Notes: generated by a model not told the origin, from the letters alone. A stretch of 37,246 nucleotides of DNA from Spirochaetota bacterium (GCA_020342115.1 CP070841.1:584339-621584); one strand, 5' to 3'; numbered from the stretch's first letter, positions 16,882 to 26,465 are shown. Made by a program: numbers and translations.

Positions 16882-16900
16882 GTACTTTTGCGTACTTTTG
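16882..16900. repeat. Short direct repeat GTACTTTTG in the malic enzyme upstream region
   Basis: Two copies of GTACTTTTG, one base apart (10-bp period), lie between the gntR stop and the malic enzyme start. A period of one helical turn fits a protein binding on one DNA face, but nothing else supports this. No convincing -35/-10 pair is visible in the same spacer, so the malic enzyme operon may be read through from gntR. Confidence 0.3.
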
Positions 16901-16910
16901 GATTACCATT

Positions 16911-17585
16911 TTAAAATAGGTCCTCATCTATATACTGTAGAAACCTTGGCCTCGCTTTCTCAATATGATTACGTACAAAATCTTCAACATATCGGGGGTC
17001 GGTCTTTCTATCCTTGAGGAGAACCAGCATCTTTCTGTGAAGCTCAAAGGAACCTTGAAGGTCCTCCTTATAGTACAGACTTGCTACCTTAAACATTAAA
17101 TGCTGTATTCTAATTTGCTGAAGTATATCGATCAACATGCTGTTTTTCGACACATCGATGAGCTGGTCATGGAAGATATGGTGATATTTCCAGTATCCTT
17201 TTATATCATTCCCTTCTGCTGCCTCCTTCATCTTTTTAAAGGTTTTTTCTATCTTATCAAGTTCCCCATCTTTCATTCGCTCAAAAGCAAGTCTTGCAGC
17301 AATTCCCTCAAGAACTGCCCTGATCGGAAACTGCTCTTCGATATCATTTCGTGTTATCCTTTTTACAAATGTCCCTATTCTCGGTTTTATAACCACAAGT
17401 CCCATCTTATTGAGCTCCCTGAAAGCCTCCCTTATTGGCGATCTGGATACACCGAACAGTTCCTGGAGCCTGGTTTCGATGAGCCTATCCCCTTCCTTTA
17501 TCGTACCATCCAGAATTGCATTGGTGAGCCACTCTGATATCTGGTCAACAAGTCCGATCGGTTTAAATTGCTGGTTATTGTTCAT
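16911..17585 (-). CDS. GntR-family transcriptional regulator, FCD (FadR-like) type
   Basis: A 224-residue regulator (from the ATG at 17585; an in-frame ATG at 17603 would add six residues). The N-terminal winged helix-turn-helix has the GntR layout: DQISEWLTNAILDGTIKEGDRL, ELFGVSRSPIREAFRELNKMGLV, VKPRIGTFV-like KPRIGTFVKRI. The C-terminal all-helical FCD domain contains the usual charged and histidine positions (FPIRAVLEGIAARLA, YHHIFHDQLIDVSKN, VRNHIEKARPRFLQY) that in relatives bind a metal and an organic acid. Placed between the methylmalonyl-CoA operon and the malic enzyme-fumarase-Hdr operon on the same strand, it probably controls one or both in response to a short organic acid or acyl-CoA. 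Its promoter carries a perfect palindrome, so it probably represses itself. The ligand is unknown. Confidence 0.9.
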   Translation of the reverse strand: MNNNQQFKPIGLVDQISEWLTNAILDGTIKEGDRLIETRLQELFGVSRSPIREAFRELNKMGLVVIKPRIGTFVKRITRNDIEEQFPIRAVLEGIAARLAFERMKDGELDKIEKTFKKMKEAAEGNDIKGYWKYHHIFHDQLIDVSKNSMLIDILQQIRIQHLMFKVASLYYKEDLQGSFELHRKMLVLLKDRKTDPRYVEDFVRNHIEKARPRFLQYIDEDLF

Positions 17586-17631
17586 AATTTTTCCAATGAG
17601 CATGCATTTATTTTAGAATGAATTCATGTCG

Positions 17632-17643
17632 ATTGTCGACAAT
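17632..17643. promoter_or_regulatory. Palindromic operator candidate for the GntR regulator
   Basis: ATTGTCGACAAT is a perfect 12-bp palindrome lying four bases downstream of the gntR -10 box, covering the expected transcription start. FCD-type GntR proteins bind short palindromes with TTGT/ACAA-like arms, and this position would block transcription initiation. I did not see a second copy in the other spacers. Confidence 0.6.
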
Positions 17644-17647
17644 ACAC

Positions 17648-17675
17648 ATTTTACACAACACTCATCGTTTGTCAA
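17648..17675 (-). promoter_or_regulatory. Sigma-70-type promoter of gntR
   Basis: Read on the minus strand: TTGACA (17675-17670), a 16-bp spacer and TAAAAT (17653-17648). The -35 is a perfect match. The transcript would start near 17640, within the palindrome, about 55 bases before the ATG at 17585. Confidence 0.65.
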
Positions 17676-17765
17676 GAAAAATATTTAACAACTCTGTCAC
17701 CTTTTTGTCATATCTGTGTGATTTAAGTGCAGCTGCAACTGAAAAATAATATGCCTTTTGCTTGC

Positions 17766-18752
17766 CTATTTATCAAGCAAGCGGAGCAGCTTGTACGCTG
17801 CAGCAGTTGGGGTTATTGTGCCTGCAGTTACCTGATCTGCAATCTCGGGAATAATACCTTGCACGTTTGTATTCCTGTTAAACCGTTCTTTCAGACCTTC
17901 TTCCAATAGCGACCACATCCAGGCAAGAGCTTGCTTCTTGCGTTTTTCCTCCAGCTCACCGCTGGAATTGAGTTTTGCCCTGTGCTGTAAAACGGTTTCC
18001 CACACCTTATCAATGTTCTTCATTTCAAGAGCACTGCATACATGAACAGGGGGAATCCAATGAGCATATGAAGGGCTCAGCAGGTTAAGCAACCTCTCAT
18101 ATACAACTTGAGCCTTTTCAGACTTCTGAACATTTTCACCATCTGCCTTGTTTATTGCAATAGCATCAGCAAGCTCTATGATTCCCCTCTTTATTCCCTG
18201 CATCTCATCTCCGATACCGGCAAGCATGAGAAGGAGAAAAAAATCGACAATATAAGCAACACTTATTTCTGACTGTCCTACACCCACTGTCTCGATAATA
18301 ATTACATCGAAACCTGCAGCTTCACAAATGATCATCGTTTCTCTAGTTTTTCTTGTAACACCTCCCAGGGTTCCCCCTGAAGGCGACGGTCTGATAAATG
18401 CTTTCTTCAAAGAAGAAAGCTTTTCCATCCTTGTCTTGTCCGCCATTATGCTTCCACCGCTTCTTGCACTGCTTGGATCGACTGCAAGAACTGCAACACT
18501 ATGCTCTTTTTTGATGAGGTATAGACCGAGACTCTGTATAAAGGTGCTCTTCCCGACACCGGGAATACCTGTTATCCCCAGCCGAACTGCGTTTCCAGAG
18601 TAAGGAAGAAGCCGATCGACTATATCAAGCGCTAACTCTATATGAGAAGGTTGTGAACTTTCAATTAGGGTAATAGTTTTCGAAAGAATTCTTCTGTCTT
18701 TTGCAAGAACACCCTGAACATAGTATTGAGGATCATCCAGATTCATCTTCAT
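17766..18752 (-). CDS. meaB: MeaB/ArgK-type GTPase chaperone of methylmalonyl-CoA mutase
   Basis: A 328-residue G3E-family P-loop GTPase that protects and reloads the adenosylcobalamin mutase. It shows Walker [19 protein letters not shown], the MeaB-specific [51 protein letters not shown] and the NKADG guanine-recognition motif. The start codon overlaps the stop of the mutase gene (ATGA), so translation is coupled, the usual arrangement for this pair. The older name ArgK reflects an early mis-assignment to arginine transport. A six-base inverted repeat (GCTTGC/GCAAGC) spans the stop codon but has no T-run, so I do not call a terminator. Confidence 0.95.
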   Translation of the reverse strand: MKMNLDDPQYYVQGVLAKDRRILSKTITLIESSQPSHIELALDIVDRLLPYSGNAVRLGITGIPGVGKSTFIQSLGLYLIKKEHSVAVLAVDPSSARSGGSIMADKTRMEKLSSLKKAFIRPSPSGGTLGGVTRKTRETMIICEAAGFDVIIIETVGVGQSEISVAYIVDFFLLLMLAGIGDEMQGIKRGIIELADAIAINKADGENVQKSEKAQVVYERLLNLLSPSYAHWIPPVHVCSALEMKNIDKVWETVLQHRAKLNSSGELEEKRKKQALAWMWSLLEEGLKERFNRNTNVQGIIPEIADQVTAGTITPTAAAYKLLRLLDK

Positions 18753-20872
18753 TTATCAAGAGCATCCATAACCAGGTTTGCAGAATCTATCATTGAAGTT
18801 CCCGGCACGAATACAGCCTTTACTCCTTTACTGTAGAGAAAATCAAAATCACCATGCGGAACTATACCTCCAATTATAACTGTTATATCTGCTCCTCCTT
18901 CCTCCTTGAGAGCATACATTAGTTGTGGGACTAGAGTCTTGTGACCAGCTGCAAGAGTGGACACCCCAACAACATGAACATCGTTTTCAACTGCCATCTT
19001 TGCAACGTCCCCTGGAGTCTGAAACATAGGGCTTATATCCACATCAAAGCCGAAATCTGCAAAAGCTGTGGCAACTACCCTGCTCCCGCGGTCATGACCA
19101 TCCTGGCCCATCTTGGCAACCAGTATCCTCGGGCGCCTTCCCTCTCTCTTCATGAACTCATCGGTTCTCTTTCTGATGGAATCTATCTTTTCCCTGTCTT
19201 TAAACGCCGAGACATACACTCCTGATATACTCTGGGTTGTTGCAGTATATCTGCCAAAAACCTTCTCTAAGGACTGGGTAATCTCCCCAACAGTTGCCCT
19301 TGCCTTCACAGCAGGAATGCACACTTCGAGAAGATTTCCACCGGATTTAGCACAATTGGTAATTGTATCCAGTGCCTTATGAACTGCATCACTGTCACGA
19401 CTCTTTTTTATCTTCTTTAACCTGGCTATCTGCTCCTTTCGGATTTCATCAGATACCTTAAGAATTTCACCTGATGGTTCCTCATCTATCAGGTACTTGT
19501 TTACACCAACAATCGTCTCCTCACCCTGGTCGATTCTCGCCTGTCTCCTGGTTGCTGATTCCTCTATGCATCTCTTGGGCATCCCGGACTCTATAGCCTT
19601 TGCCATACCGCCAAGCTCTTCAACCTCTTCCATGATCTTCTTTGCTTCACGGACAACAGCGCTCGTCAGGGCTTCCACATAGTATGAACCGCCCAGAGGA
19701 TCAACAACTCTGCATATCTGTGATTCTTCCTGGACTATTATCTGAGTGTTTCTCGCAATCCTGGAAGAAAATTCCGTCGGGAGGGCGAGTGCTTCGTTAA
19801 AGGAGTTTGTATGAAGTGATTGAGTGCCTCCTAACACAGCCGAGAGGCACTCCAATGTGGTTCTTATGATATTGTTATATGGATCCTGCTGCGTCAGACT
19901 CCAGCCCGAGGTCTGACAGTGCGTTCTCAACATCATCGATCTGGGGTTCTTTGGACCGAACTTGCTGATTTCATCAGCCCACAGATAACGGGCAGCCCTG
20001 AGCATCGCAATCTCCATAAAGAAGTTCATTCCTATACCAAAAAAGAATGAGAGGCGAGGTGCAAAATCATCGATATCAAGCCTCCTGTCGAGAGCAGCCT
20101 TCACATATTCCAAGCCATCTGCAAGGGTAAATGCAACCTGCTGAACAGAATTGGCCCCGGCCTCCATCATATGGTAGCCGCTTATGCTCACACTGTTGTA
20201 CTTTGGTATATATTTGGCGCAATATTCTATGATATCAGCAACAATTCTCATGGAAGGCTCAGGCGGATAAATGTAGGTGTTCCTTGTGAGGTATTCTTTC
20301 AGAATATCATTCTGTATTGTTCCAGTAAGTTTATCCCGGGACACCCCCTGTTCTTCGGCAGTAACTATATACCCTGCAAGTATGGGAAGCACAGCACCGT
20401 TCATCGTCATCGATACAGACATCTGATCAAGCGGGATCTCATCAAACAGGATCTTCATATCTTCCACAGTATCTACTGCGACACCTGCCTTTCCAACATC
20501 GCCAATGACTCTAGGATGGTCCGAGTCGTAACCTCTGTGAGTTGCAAGGTCAAAAGCTACTGACAGCCCCTTCTGGCCAGCAGCGAGACAACTTCTGTAG
20601 AATGCATTCGACTCCTTTGCTGTTGAAAATCCTGCATATTGACGGATTGTCCAGGGTCTTCCTGCATACATCGTGGCTCTCGGCCCGCGCACAAAGGGAG
20701 AGTATCCTGGCAGAGTGTTTATAGAGTCAAGTCCTTCGAGATCTTCAGCTGTGTAAAGGGGCTTTACTTTTATACCTTCAGCAGTCATCCAGTCAAGCGA
20801 TTCAACCGGTTCTCCCCTGAGCTCTTTAGTTGCAAGCTCTTCCCACTTCTTTTTATCAGGATAATCCGCCAT
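18749..20872 (-). CDS. mcmA: Methylmalonyl-CoA mutase, single-chain (catalytic plus B12 domain)
   Basis: A 707-residue adenosylcobalamin-dependent mutase interconverting (R)-methylmalonyl-CoA and succinyl-CoA. The N-terminal TIM barrel has [39 protein letters not shown] and [12 protein letters not shown]. The C-terminal cobalamin domain has the DxHxxG motif ([10 protein letters not shown]) near residue 590 with the lower-ligand histidine present. Both domains in one chain at near-usual length indicate a complete enzyme. The ATG at 20872 has GGAG six bases upstream; a GTG at 20884 would add four residues but lies in the ribosome site itself. It is followed by meaB with a 4-base overlap and preceded by the epimerase after about 99 nt. 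Confidence 0.96.
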   Translation of the reverse strand: MADYPDKKKWEELATKELRGEPVESLDWMTAEGIKVKPLYTAEDLEGLDSINTLPGYSPFVRGPRATMYAGRPWTIRQYAGFSTAKESNAFYRSCLAAGQKGLSVAFDLATHRGYDSDHPRVIGDVGKAGVAVDTVEDMKILFDEIPLDQMSVSMTMNGAVLPILAGYIVTAEEQGVSRDKLTGTIQNDILKEYLTRNTYIYPPEPSMRIVADIIEYCAKYIPKYNSVSISGYHMMEAGANSVQQVAFTLADGLEYVKAALDRRLDIDDFAPRLSFFFGIGMNFFMEIAMLRAARYLWADEISKFGPKNPRSMMLRTHCQTSGWSLTQQDPYNNIIRTTLECLSAVLGGTQSLHTNSFNEALALPTEFSSRIARNTQIIVQEESQICRVVDPLGGSYYVEALTSAVVREAKKIMEEVEELGGMAKAIESGMPKRCIEESATRRQARIDQGEETIVGVNKYLIDEEPSGEILKVSDEIRKEQIARLKKIKKSRDSDAVHKALDTITNCAKSGGNLLEVCIPAVKARATVGEITQSLEKVFGRYTATTQSISGVYVSAFKDREKIDSIRKRTDEFMKREGRRPRILVAKMGQDGHDRGSRVVATAFADFGFDVDISPMFQTPGDVAKMAVENDVHVVGVSTLAAGHKTLVPQLMYALKEEGGADITVIIGGIVPHGDFDFLYSKGVKAVFVPGTSMIDSANLVMDALDK

Positions 20873-20971
20873 AGCAAACTCCACTATACTTAGAGGTCAT
20901 TAAGATTACACATGGGTAGCAAAAATGTTATTGTACGGCCTGTCATCCTCCATAACCAATACTTAAAAAGT

Positions 20972-21373
20972 TTATTTCTCACAAAGCTCGACAAGGACAC
21001 CGCCTGTAGATTTTGGGTGAACAAAGGCTATCTTTGCTCCTCCGGCACCGATTTTCGGTTTCTCATCTATGAGCACGATCCCCTTTTGCTTCATCTCTGT
21101 CAATGCTTCTTCGATGTTTTCGACCTGAAATCCAACATGCTGGATACCCTCACCCCTCCTCTCAAGATACTTAGCTATGGGTCCATCCGGTGAAGTCGAT
21201 TCCAAGCACTCAACCCTACTCTCTCCTACAGGAAATATGGTAACATTCACCTTCTGCTCATCTATATTTTCACATCCACAGGATGTAAGACCAAGAGCGT
21301 TTTCCCAGAAAACATTAGCCTGTGTCATATTTTTTACTGCTATTCCAAGATGATCTATCTTTACAACCTTCAT
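20972..21373 (-). CDS. mce: Methylmalonyl-CoA epimerase
   Basis: A 133-residue member of the vicinal-oxygen-chelate (glyoxalase) superfamily that converts (S)- to (R)-methylmalonyl-CoA. It begins with KIDHLGIAVKNM (metal-binding His), contains GEGIQHVGFQVENIEEAL (second metal His), and ends with IAFVHPKSTGGVLVELCE (metal Glu), the usual pattern. AAGGAG lies seven bases before the ATG. It sits between sucD (16-nt gap) and the mutase gene, which makes the assignment firm compared with other glyoxalase-like proteins. Confidence 0.94.
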   Translation of the reverse strand: MKVVKIDHLGIAVKNMTQANVFWENALGLTSCGCENIDEQKVNVTIFPVGESRVECLESTSPDGPIAKYLERRGEGIQHVGFQVENIEEALTEMKQKGIVLIDEKPKIGAGGAKIAFVHPKSTGGVLVELCEK

Positions 21374-21389
21374 AGAGCACTCCTTCTAA

Positions 21390-22259
21390 CTATTTCATAA
21401 TATCCTTCAGCATCTGAGGCATCTGATCAGGTCTGTCTGCAACCCGAACACCAGCTTCATTAAATGCCTTCACTTTCGCTTCTGCTGTTCCCCTGCCTTC
21501 TGAAATAATTGCACCCGCATGTCCCATTCTCTTACCAGGCGGGGCCGTGCGTCCCGATATGAACACCACAACGGGCTTTTTAATAGAGGCTCTGATGAAC
21601 TCTGCTGCCTGCTCTTCATCTTCGCCTCCTATTTCACCAATGATCACTACTGCGTCGGTTCCGGTATCTTCCTCAAACATCTCCAGCAGTTCAACAAAGC
21701 TGGTTCCAATAATCGGATCTCCCCCTATTCCAATGCATGTTGATTGTCCCATACCGCTCAGTGTGAGATTGTATACAACCTCATAGGTTAAAGTACCGCT
21801 TCTCGATATAACTCCAATACTGCCCGGCTTGTGAATGTGTCCGGGCAAAATACCAACCTTGCTCTTGCCAGGGGAGATAAGACCGGGACAGTTGGGCCCC
21901 ACAAGCCGGGCTCCCTTTTCTCTCACATAATGGTAATTTTCTATCATTTCAAGAACAGGTATTCCTTCTGTGATACATACAATGAGTGCTATTCCGCTAT
22001 CAGCTGCCTCTCTCAGCGCCACTGTGCAAAACCGCGCTGGAACAAAGATGCATGAACAGTTTGCCCCTGTAGCTTCTTTTGCCTCCTCTACCGTGTTAAA
22101 TACAGGAAACCCATGGATCTCCTGCCCACCCTTTTTAGGAGTCACACCGCCAATAACTTTTGTTCCATACTGAAGCATCATTTCTGTATGAAAGGATCCG
22201 TCACGGCCCGTTATTCCCTGAACAATTACCTTCGTATTTTCATCTATTAAAATGCTCAA
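21390..22259 (-). CDS. sucD: Succinate-CoA ligase (ADP/GDP-forming), alpha subunit
   Basis: A 289-residue alpha subunit with the CoA-binding Rossmann fold ([19 protein letters not shown]), the [12 protein letters not shown] motif and the phosphohistidine loop ([19 protein letters not shown]). With SucC it interconverts succinyl-CoA and succinate with substrate-level phosphorylation. Placed directly before the methylmalonyl-CoA epimerase and mutase genes, it probably serves propionate or succinate metabolism rather than a full citric acid cycle. The gap to sucC is 17 nt. Confidence 0.96.
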   Translation of the reverse strand: MSILIDENTKVIVQGITGRDGSFHTEMMLQYGTKVIGGVTPKKGGQEIHGFPVFNTVEEAKEATGANCSCIFVPARFCTVALREAADSGIALIVCITEGIPVLEMIENYHYVREKGARLVGPNCPGLISPGKSKVGILPGHIHKPGSIGVISRSGTLTYEVVYNLTLSGMGQSTCIGIGGDPIIGTSFVELLEMFEEDTGTDAVVIIGEIGGEDEEQAAEFIRASIKKPVVVFISGRTAPPGKRMGHAGAIISEGRGTAEAKVKAFNEAGVRVADRPDQMPQMLKDIMK

Positions 22260-22276
22260 AGCACGTCACCCCAACC

Positions 22277-23407
22277 CTACATATAAGCGACTTTTATGAC
22301 ATTTTTTACGGCATCAGTCAACCCATCGTAGCTGTCAAATCCTTTTGCCCTTAATATATCCCTACCCTCCTTCTGATTTGTTCCAACCAATCGAATAACG
22401 AGAGGTACAGGAATATCGATCTGCTCCATGGTCATCACAATACCGTTGGCTATATCATCACAGCGTGTGATGCCGCCGAATATATTGATAAGAATTGCCT
22501 TTACCTTCTTATTCTTCAAAATGATCTTCAAAGCGTTCAATGTTTTACTCGGGCTTGAGCTTCCACCCACATCCAGAAAATTTGCAGGTTTTCCACCGAG
22601 AAGCTTTATTATATCCATGGTTGCCATTGCAAGCCCTGCGCCATTGACTATACAGCCTATATCGCCATCCAGGTGGACAAAGCTTAAACCTGACTCTCTG
22701 GCATAGATTTCATCCTCACTGTATTCCTCACTGCCCCTCAGCTCCTCTAATTCCTGATGTTTAAAAATCCCATTATCATCAAAAATCATCTTCGCATCAA
22801 CAGCAATGAGCCTGCCACTTCCTGCCAGAACATAGGGATTGATCTCCACAAGAGAGCAGTCCTTTTCTTTAAGGAGTTTATACATATTTATAACCGTAGC
22901 CTCAGCCTGAGGAATCAGTTCCCTGGAAAAAGTTATAGAGAGAAACTTTTTAAGCTCATCTTTATTAATCCCCTCCAGCGGATTGATGTACAGTTTCATT
23001 ATCTTATCAGGTTCTGTAGCTGCAATTTCCTCGATATCTATCCCTCCACTCGAACTCGCTATGCATACAACTTTCTTTGCGGTTCTGTCAACGGTGATGC
23101 TCAGATAGTATTCCTTCTGGATATCAACCGCTTCGCTTACCAAAACCTTCTCTACAGGAATACCCTTGATTCGCATTGACAGTATTTCCTGTGCTTTTGT
23201 AAAGGCCTCCTGGGGAGATACTGCAAGCTTTATCCCTCCAGCTTTACCCCTGCCTCCTACAAGCACCTGCGCCTTTACCACAACAGTAGAGCCAAGTTCA
23301 CTGGCAGCATTTCGAGCGTCCTGTGGGTTATCTGCAACTTTGCCTTTTGTCACAGGTATACCATACTCATCGAGCAACGCTCTTGCCTGGTATTCATAGA
23401 TCTTCAT
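22277..23407 (-). CDS. sucC: Succinate-CoA ligase (ADP/GDP-forming), beta subunit
   Basis: A 376-residue beta subunit with an ATP-grasp domain (MKIYEYQARALLDEYGIPV at the start, VVVKAQVLVGGRGKAGGIKL, VEINPYVLAGSGRLIAVDAKM) and the C-terminal ligase domain (GLAMATMDIIKLLGGKPANF, INIFGGITRCDDIANGI). I chose the ATG at 23407, which starts in the usual SucC manner and has GGGGTGG nine bases before it; an ATG at 23416 sits directly on that site. First gene of the sucCD-mce-mcmA-meaB unit. Confidence 0.96.
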   Translation of the reverse strand: MKIYEYQARALLDEYGIPVTKGKVADNPQDARNAASELGSTVVVKAQVLVGGRGKAGGIKLAVSPQEAFTKAQEILSMRIKGIPVEKVLVSEAVDIQKEYYLSITVDRTAKKVVCIASSSGGIDIEEIAATEPDKIMKLYINPLEGINKDELKKFLSITFSRELIPQAEATVINMYKLLKEKDCSLVEINPYVLAGSGRLIAVDAKMIFDDNGIFKHQELEELRGSEEYSEDEIYARESGLSFVHLDGDIGCIVNGAGLAMATMDIIKLLGGKPANFLDVGGSSSPSKTLNALKIILKNKKVKAILINIFGGITRCDDIANGIVMTMEQIDIPVPLVIRLVGTNQKEGRDILRAKGFDSYDGLTDAVKNVIKVAYM

Positions 23408-23436
23408 CTTATTCATCCACCCCGTCTTTATAGTAT

Positions 23437-23464
23437 ATTATAAATTACCTCTGGATACTATGAA
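23437..23464 (-). promoter_or_regulatory. Possible promoter of the sucCD-mce-mcmA-meaB unit
   Basis: Read on the minus strand: TTCATA (23464-23459), a 16-bp spacer, and a perfect TATAAT (23442-23437), about 30 bases before the sucC start. The -35 is weak. The 182-bp spacer up to ecfT shows no other candidate and no clear terminator. Confidence 0.35.
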
Positions 23465-23598
23465 TATATGATTCTTCAAAAATATCAAGGATCATGTCTT
23501 TACATTTTACAAAACACCTGCGCTTAATCTGTAAAAATTAGGTTTTCAATTGTGAGGTTTTTAACAGACAGCTAGTACTATCCCTTTTCTAACCACTG

Positions 23599-24201
23599 TC
23601 ACGATTTGATATCAAACGCCTTCACAGTAGCAGCGTTCACGATGTCATCACCATGTTGCAGGGTGCTGGAAATTACAGACACAATATAGAGCCTGATGGA
23701 TTTAAAAGGGTGTCTTCTGATCATACCTCGTAACCTTAGAGTTTCGAAAACGACCCTTCCTGTTCGTGAAAAAGAAAACAGCATGTTGTAGGCCACTCCT
23801 ATGGATAGCCCAAAACCCTTGAGTCCTCTGGCCTCGAAAAACCTGATCAGTGCCGAAAGCGACACTCGCGAGAACATCAGTGCAACCGTAAGCATTAGAC
23901 AAAACGCTCGTACAGCCATAGTAACACCGATCACAGCACCAGACGATGAAAGGTTGAGAAAGTAAAAGCTCAGATCACGCTCGCCTGCAAGAAAAGCACT
24001 GATAATAATGGGAGAAATTACAATGATCCAGAATTTTATACGGCCTAATAGCTGGAGGAAAACCTTAATATATAATAAAGAGAGTACAATAACTAATATT
24101 AATGGTATTATAAGAAGAAAGTCTGTAAGTAAAAAAGAGAGAACCAGTGCATAAAACAAAAGCAAAATTTCTATCCAGACGAATGCTCTCCTACGCTCCA
24201 T
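23599..24201 (-). CDS. ecfT: EcfT-like transmembrane protein of an ECF transporter
   Basis: A 200-residue integral membrane protein of the EcfT/CbiQ family, the scaffold that couples ECF ATPases to the substrate-binding S component. Several hydrophobic helices occupy the first 120 residues. The cytoplasmic coupling region carries FFEARGLKGFGLSIGVAY and a second ETLRLRGMIRR, consistent with the ATPase-contacting Ala-Arg-Gly type motifs of the family. GGAG lies seven bases before the ATG, and the start overlaps the end of the S-component-like gene. Slightly shorter than typical EcfT (about 260), but both coupling regions are present. Confidence 0.82.
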   Translation of the reverse strand: MERRRAFVWIEILLLFYALVLSFLLTDFLLIIPLILVIVLSLLYIKVFLQLLGRIKFWIIVISPIIISAFLAGERDLSFYFLNLSSSGAVIGVTMAVRAFCLMLTVALMFSRVSLSALIRFFEARGLKGFGLSIGVAYNMLFSFSRTGRVVFETLRLRGMIRRHPFKSIRLYIVSVISSTLQHGDDIVNAATVKAFDIKS

Positions 24202-24817
24202 ATTTCAGCTCCAGACGTTTTCTGATCTCAGCCCCGAGCTTCAACGCAGCAAAGCCCGAAACTGTTCCTGCCGCTACCCGTACAACGAGTAATATCAAAA
24301 TAATCGCAATAAGACGCTTTTCATCTATTCCCAGAAGCTTACCCCCTGATTTAGCCATCATGACTGCAACTTCCACTACGTTTTTTCCAAAGAGTATACG
24401 TAGCATTACAAATCGATGAATGAAATTCCATATTAGGGCAAGAATACCAGCGGTTATATAACCGGTTCTAAGCCTCTGTCCAAAGAGTGAAACCGCTGCT
24501 TCCATGAGAAGGCTCTCCATCAATATTGCCACAACAGGGCCCAGCTTCACACCTCCAGGGCTTACGAGCTTCAGCAAAGCTGTGATAATTCCGATGAGTA
24601 CAATGCTCCATGGCTTTTGAATGAAGCTTCTTCCTGTAAGAGCAATAATACAGCCCGCACTTGCCATTATCAGCCCGGTGAAAAAAGTGTTGACAAGAGG
24701 GGGAAAGATAACATGAAGGATAGTACCCAGACTGAGCTCGATCCCTCCCCATAGGGCTCCGAAGAGCCATATATATACCCAGTCTCTTGTCTGGTATTTC
24801 TTCATAACCCTACTCAT
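24191..24817 (-). CDS. Probable ECF transporter S component (membrane protein, substrate unknown)
   Basis: A 208-residue protein with about five to six hydrophobic segments (for example WVYIWLFGALWGGIELSLG, FFTGLIMASAGCIIALTG, ILIGIITALLKLVSPGG-like stretch, GYITAGILALIWNFIHRFVM, LIAIILILLVVRVAAG). It lies between the fused ATPase and EcfT, which is the usual place for the substrate-specific S component. I could not match it to a named S family (thiamin, biotin, cobalamin, hydroxymethylpyrimidine), so the substrate is open. The chosen ATG (24817) overlaps the ATPase stop by eight bases; ATG at 24805 is an alternative. A longer frame upstream only shadows the ATPase gene. Confidence 0.62.
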   Translation of the reverse strand: MSRVMKKYQTRDWVYIWLFGALWGGIELSLGTILHVIFPPLVNTFFTGLIMASAGCIIALTGRSFIQKPWSIVLIGIITALLKLVSPGGVKLGPVVAILMESLLMEAAVSLFGQRLRTGYITAGILALIWNFIHRFVMLRILFGKNVVEVAVMMAKSGGKLLGIDEKRLIAIILILLVVRVAAGTVSGFAALKLGAEIRKRLELKYGA

Positions 24818-26303
24818 GATACATTTTTTTTTCTTCCTGAAAGTTGTAACCGCGCACTGGAATCCCGTCCGCCTTAATCCTACCGTGTTCAAGAAAAACT
24901 ATCCTCTTTGCGAAACGGCATACAAGCTTGTCATCGTGGGTTATCAAGAGGATGGCCTTGCCGCTTCTGCTTAAAAGTTGAAGATAGCGCATTACCATGC
25001 TCAGATGGATCCAGTCCTGACCAACTGTAGGCTCATCCAGAATTATGAGAGCAGGATCTGAAGATAAAACAGAAGCAATTATGCATCTCTGCTTCTCACC
25101 TATGCTCAAGGAGGTTGGAGCTCTCTTTATAAGCCTTCCGAGATCTGTCATTTCCAGTGCACTGCTACAAGCAGCCTCTGCATCGAGCCCAAAACTTTCC
25201 GGTCCCAGTGAGACCTCGGCTTCCACACTGTCCGTTAGGAGCTGCTCATAATTGTTCTGAAATATGAAGCCGACTTTTCTACCTATAGGGAGCCTTTGAA
25301 GATGCCTCTGCCATATTACCTTACCCTTTTTCTTTGATACAAGCCCTGCAATAACCCGTGCAAGAGTCGTCTTCCCTGCTCCATTGCTGCCAACAAGAGC
25401 AATAAACTCGCCCGGGTAAATGGAAAGATCTATCCCGTGAAGAACCTGATGTTTTCCCCACAATGCATCTACATTCATCAATTTTACCAGAGGTTTCTCA
25501 TCCCTGTCTGGAGGATTTATCCCATCCGGTACGTAACGCTCAGGACCTTTGCTGACGTGCCTCCAGGGGAAACGGAGCCCGAGAGAGATGAGCCTCTGTT
25601 TGTCACGGAAAACCTCTGCCGGTTTTCCAAATGCTGCTGCTTGCCCTTCCTTCAATATCAGAACCTTATTGCAGACGGGGTATATGGCGCTAATCCGGTG
25701 TTCAATTACAAGAATGGTAATTCCATGTTCCTTGTTCAGCCTTGAGAGGGCAGAAACGAGAAGACCCACGCCACTCCAGTCCAGGTTTGCAGCAGGTTCG
25801 TCAAGAACGATTACCTTTGGACGCATGCTCAGCACTGATGCTATCGCTACTCTCTGGAGCTCTCCTTCAGAAAGTGTGTGCAGCTTTCGATCTCTAAGAT
25901 GCAAGACGCCAGTGCTAGCAAGAGAAAACCCGACCCTTTTATCAATCTCATCTGAAGAAAGCTTGAGATTGTGGGGAGCAAACGCTACCTCATCAGCAAC
26001 AGTTGTGTGAAAAAGCTGTGTCCTGGGATTCTGAAACACTATTCCTATATGCCTGGAAAGCTCACTCACAGGGTAAGTGCTTGTATCGAGTCCATCAACT
26101 GCCACTCTCCCGCTGATTAACGCAGGTTTTGTGTGGGGAATCAACCCTGTGAGACAGAGTGCCAGTGTGCTCTTTCCGCAGCCCGTGGGACCGGTTATTA
26201 AAAGAAATTCTCCCTCTTTCACAGAGAATGAAAGATCTTCCAACGCTTTCTTATTCCCATATGAAACCGTAAGATTTGATACTTCTATCATAGGACAGCT
26301 CAT
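24810..26303 (-). CDS. Fused ECF transporter ATPase (EcfA-EcfA', two ABC domains)
   Basis: A 497-residue protein with two complete ABC ATPase domains. Domain 1: Walker A GPTGCGKSTLALCL, signature LSEGELQRVAIA, Walker B VIVLDEPAANLD. Domain 2: Walker A GSNGAGKTTLARVI, signature LSIGEKQRCIIA, Walker B ALIILDEPTVGQD. Each has the downstream switch histidine (LVIEHR; LLITHDD). This is the YkoD-like fused form of the two ECF ATPases, which pairs with one EcfT and one S component, both encoded directly downstream. The ATG at 26303 starts just before the domain (MSCPMIEVSNLTV); ATG 26291 or a TTG at 26336 are alternatives and no start has a clear ribosome site. Confidence 0.88.
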   Translation of the reverse strand: MSCPMIEVSNLTVSYGNKKALEDLSFSVKEGEFLLITGPTGCGKSTLALCLTGLIPHTKPALISGRVAVDGLDTSTYPVSELSRHIGIVFQNPRTQLFHTTVADEVAFAPHNLKLSSDEIDKRVGFSLASTGVLHLRDRKLHTLSEGELQRVAIASVLSMRPKVIVLDEPAANLDWSGVGLLVSALSRLNKEHGITILVIEHRISAIYPVCNKVLILKEGQAAAFGKPAEVFRDKQRLISLGLRFPWRHVSKGPERYVPDGINPPDRDEKPLVKLMNVDALWGKHQVLHGIDLSIYPGEFIALVGSNGAGKTTLARVIAGLVSKKKGKVIWQRHLQRLPIGRKVGFIFQNNYEQLLTDSVEAEVSLGPESFGLDAEAACSSALEMTDLGRLIKRAPTSLSIGEKQRCIIASVLSSDPALIILDEPTVGQDWIHLSMVMRYLQLLSRSGKAILLITHDDKLVCRFAKRIVFLEHGRIKADGIPVRGYNFQEEKKMYHE

Positions 26304-26436
26304 CAGTAACAGATCTTTAATTCCCAGCTCTTTCAATAATACATGAAAAGGGGGATTTACTTCAATGCAATAACTCTTTATTATAACGATTTTTCAATAA
26401 ATATATCAGTCCTGTCTCATAACGTAAAATTTTGGC

Positions 26437-26465
26437 TTGTATTAGTTAAGTTTCAACCCTATAAT
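26437..26465 (+). promoter_or_regulatory. Sigma-70-type promoter of the aldehyde dehydrogenase gene
   Basis: TTGTAT (26437-26442), a 17-bp spacer and a perfect TATAAT (26460-26465), about 55 bases before the start codon. The ribosome site GGAAGGAG lies seven bases before the ATG. The spacer is AT-rich and separates this gene from the divergent ECF ATPase. Confidence 0.6.

Noticed and set aside
16861-16900. Replication origin
   Set aside because: Only one DnaA box is present, with no box cluster, no unwinding element and none of the usual origin neighbours.
17755-17790. Hairpin GCTTGC/GCAAGC at the end of meaB as a terminator
   Set aside because: The stem is only six base pairs and is followed by AAAAGG rather than a T-run on the transcribed strand.
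24818-24892. Longer N-terminus for the ECF S-component-like gene
   Set aside because: It would overlap the C-terminal part of the ATPase gene in another frame and yields a basic, non-membrane segment unlike the rest.
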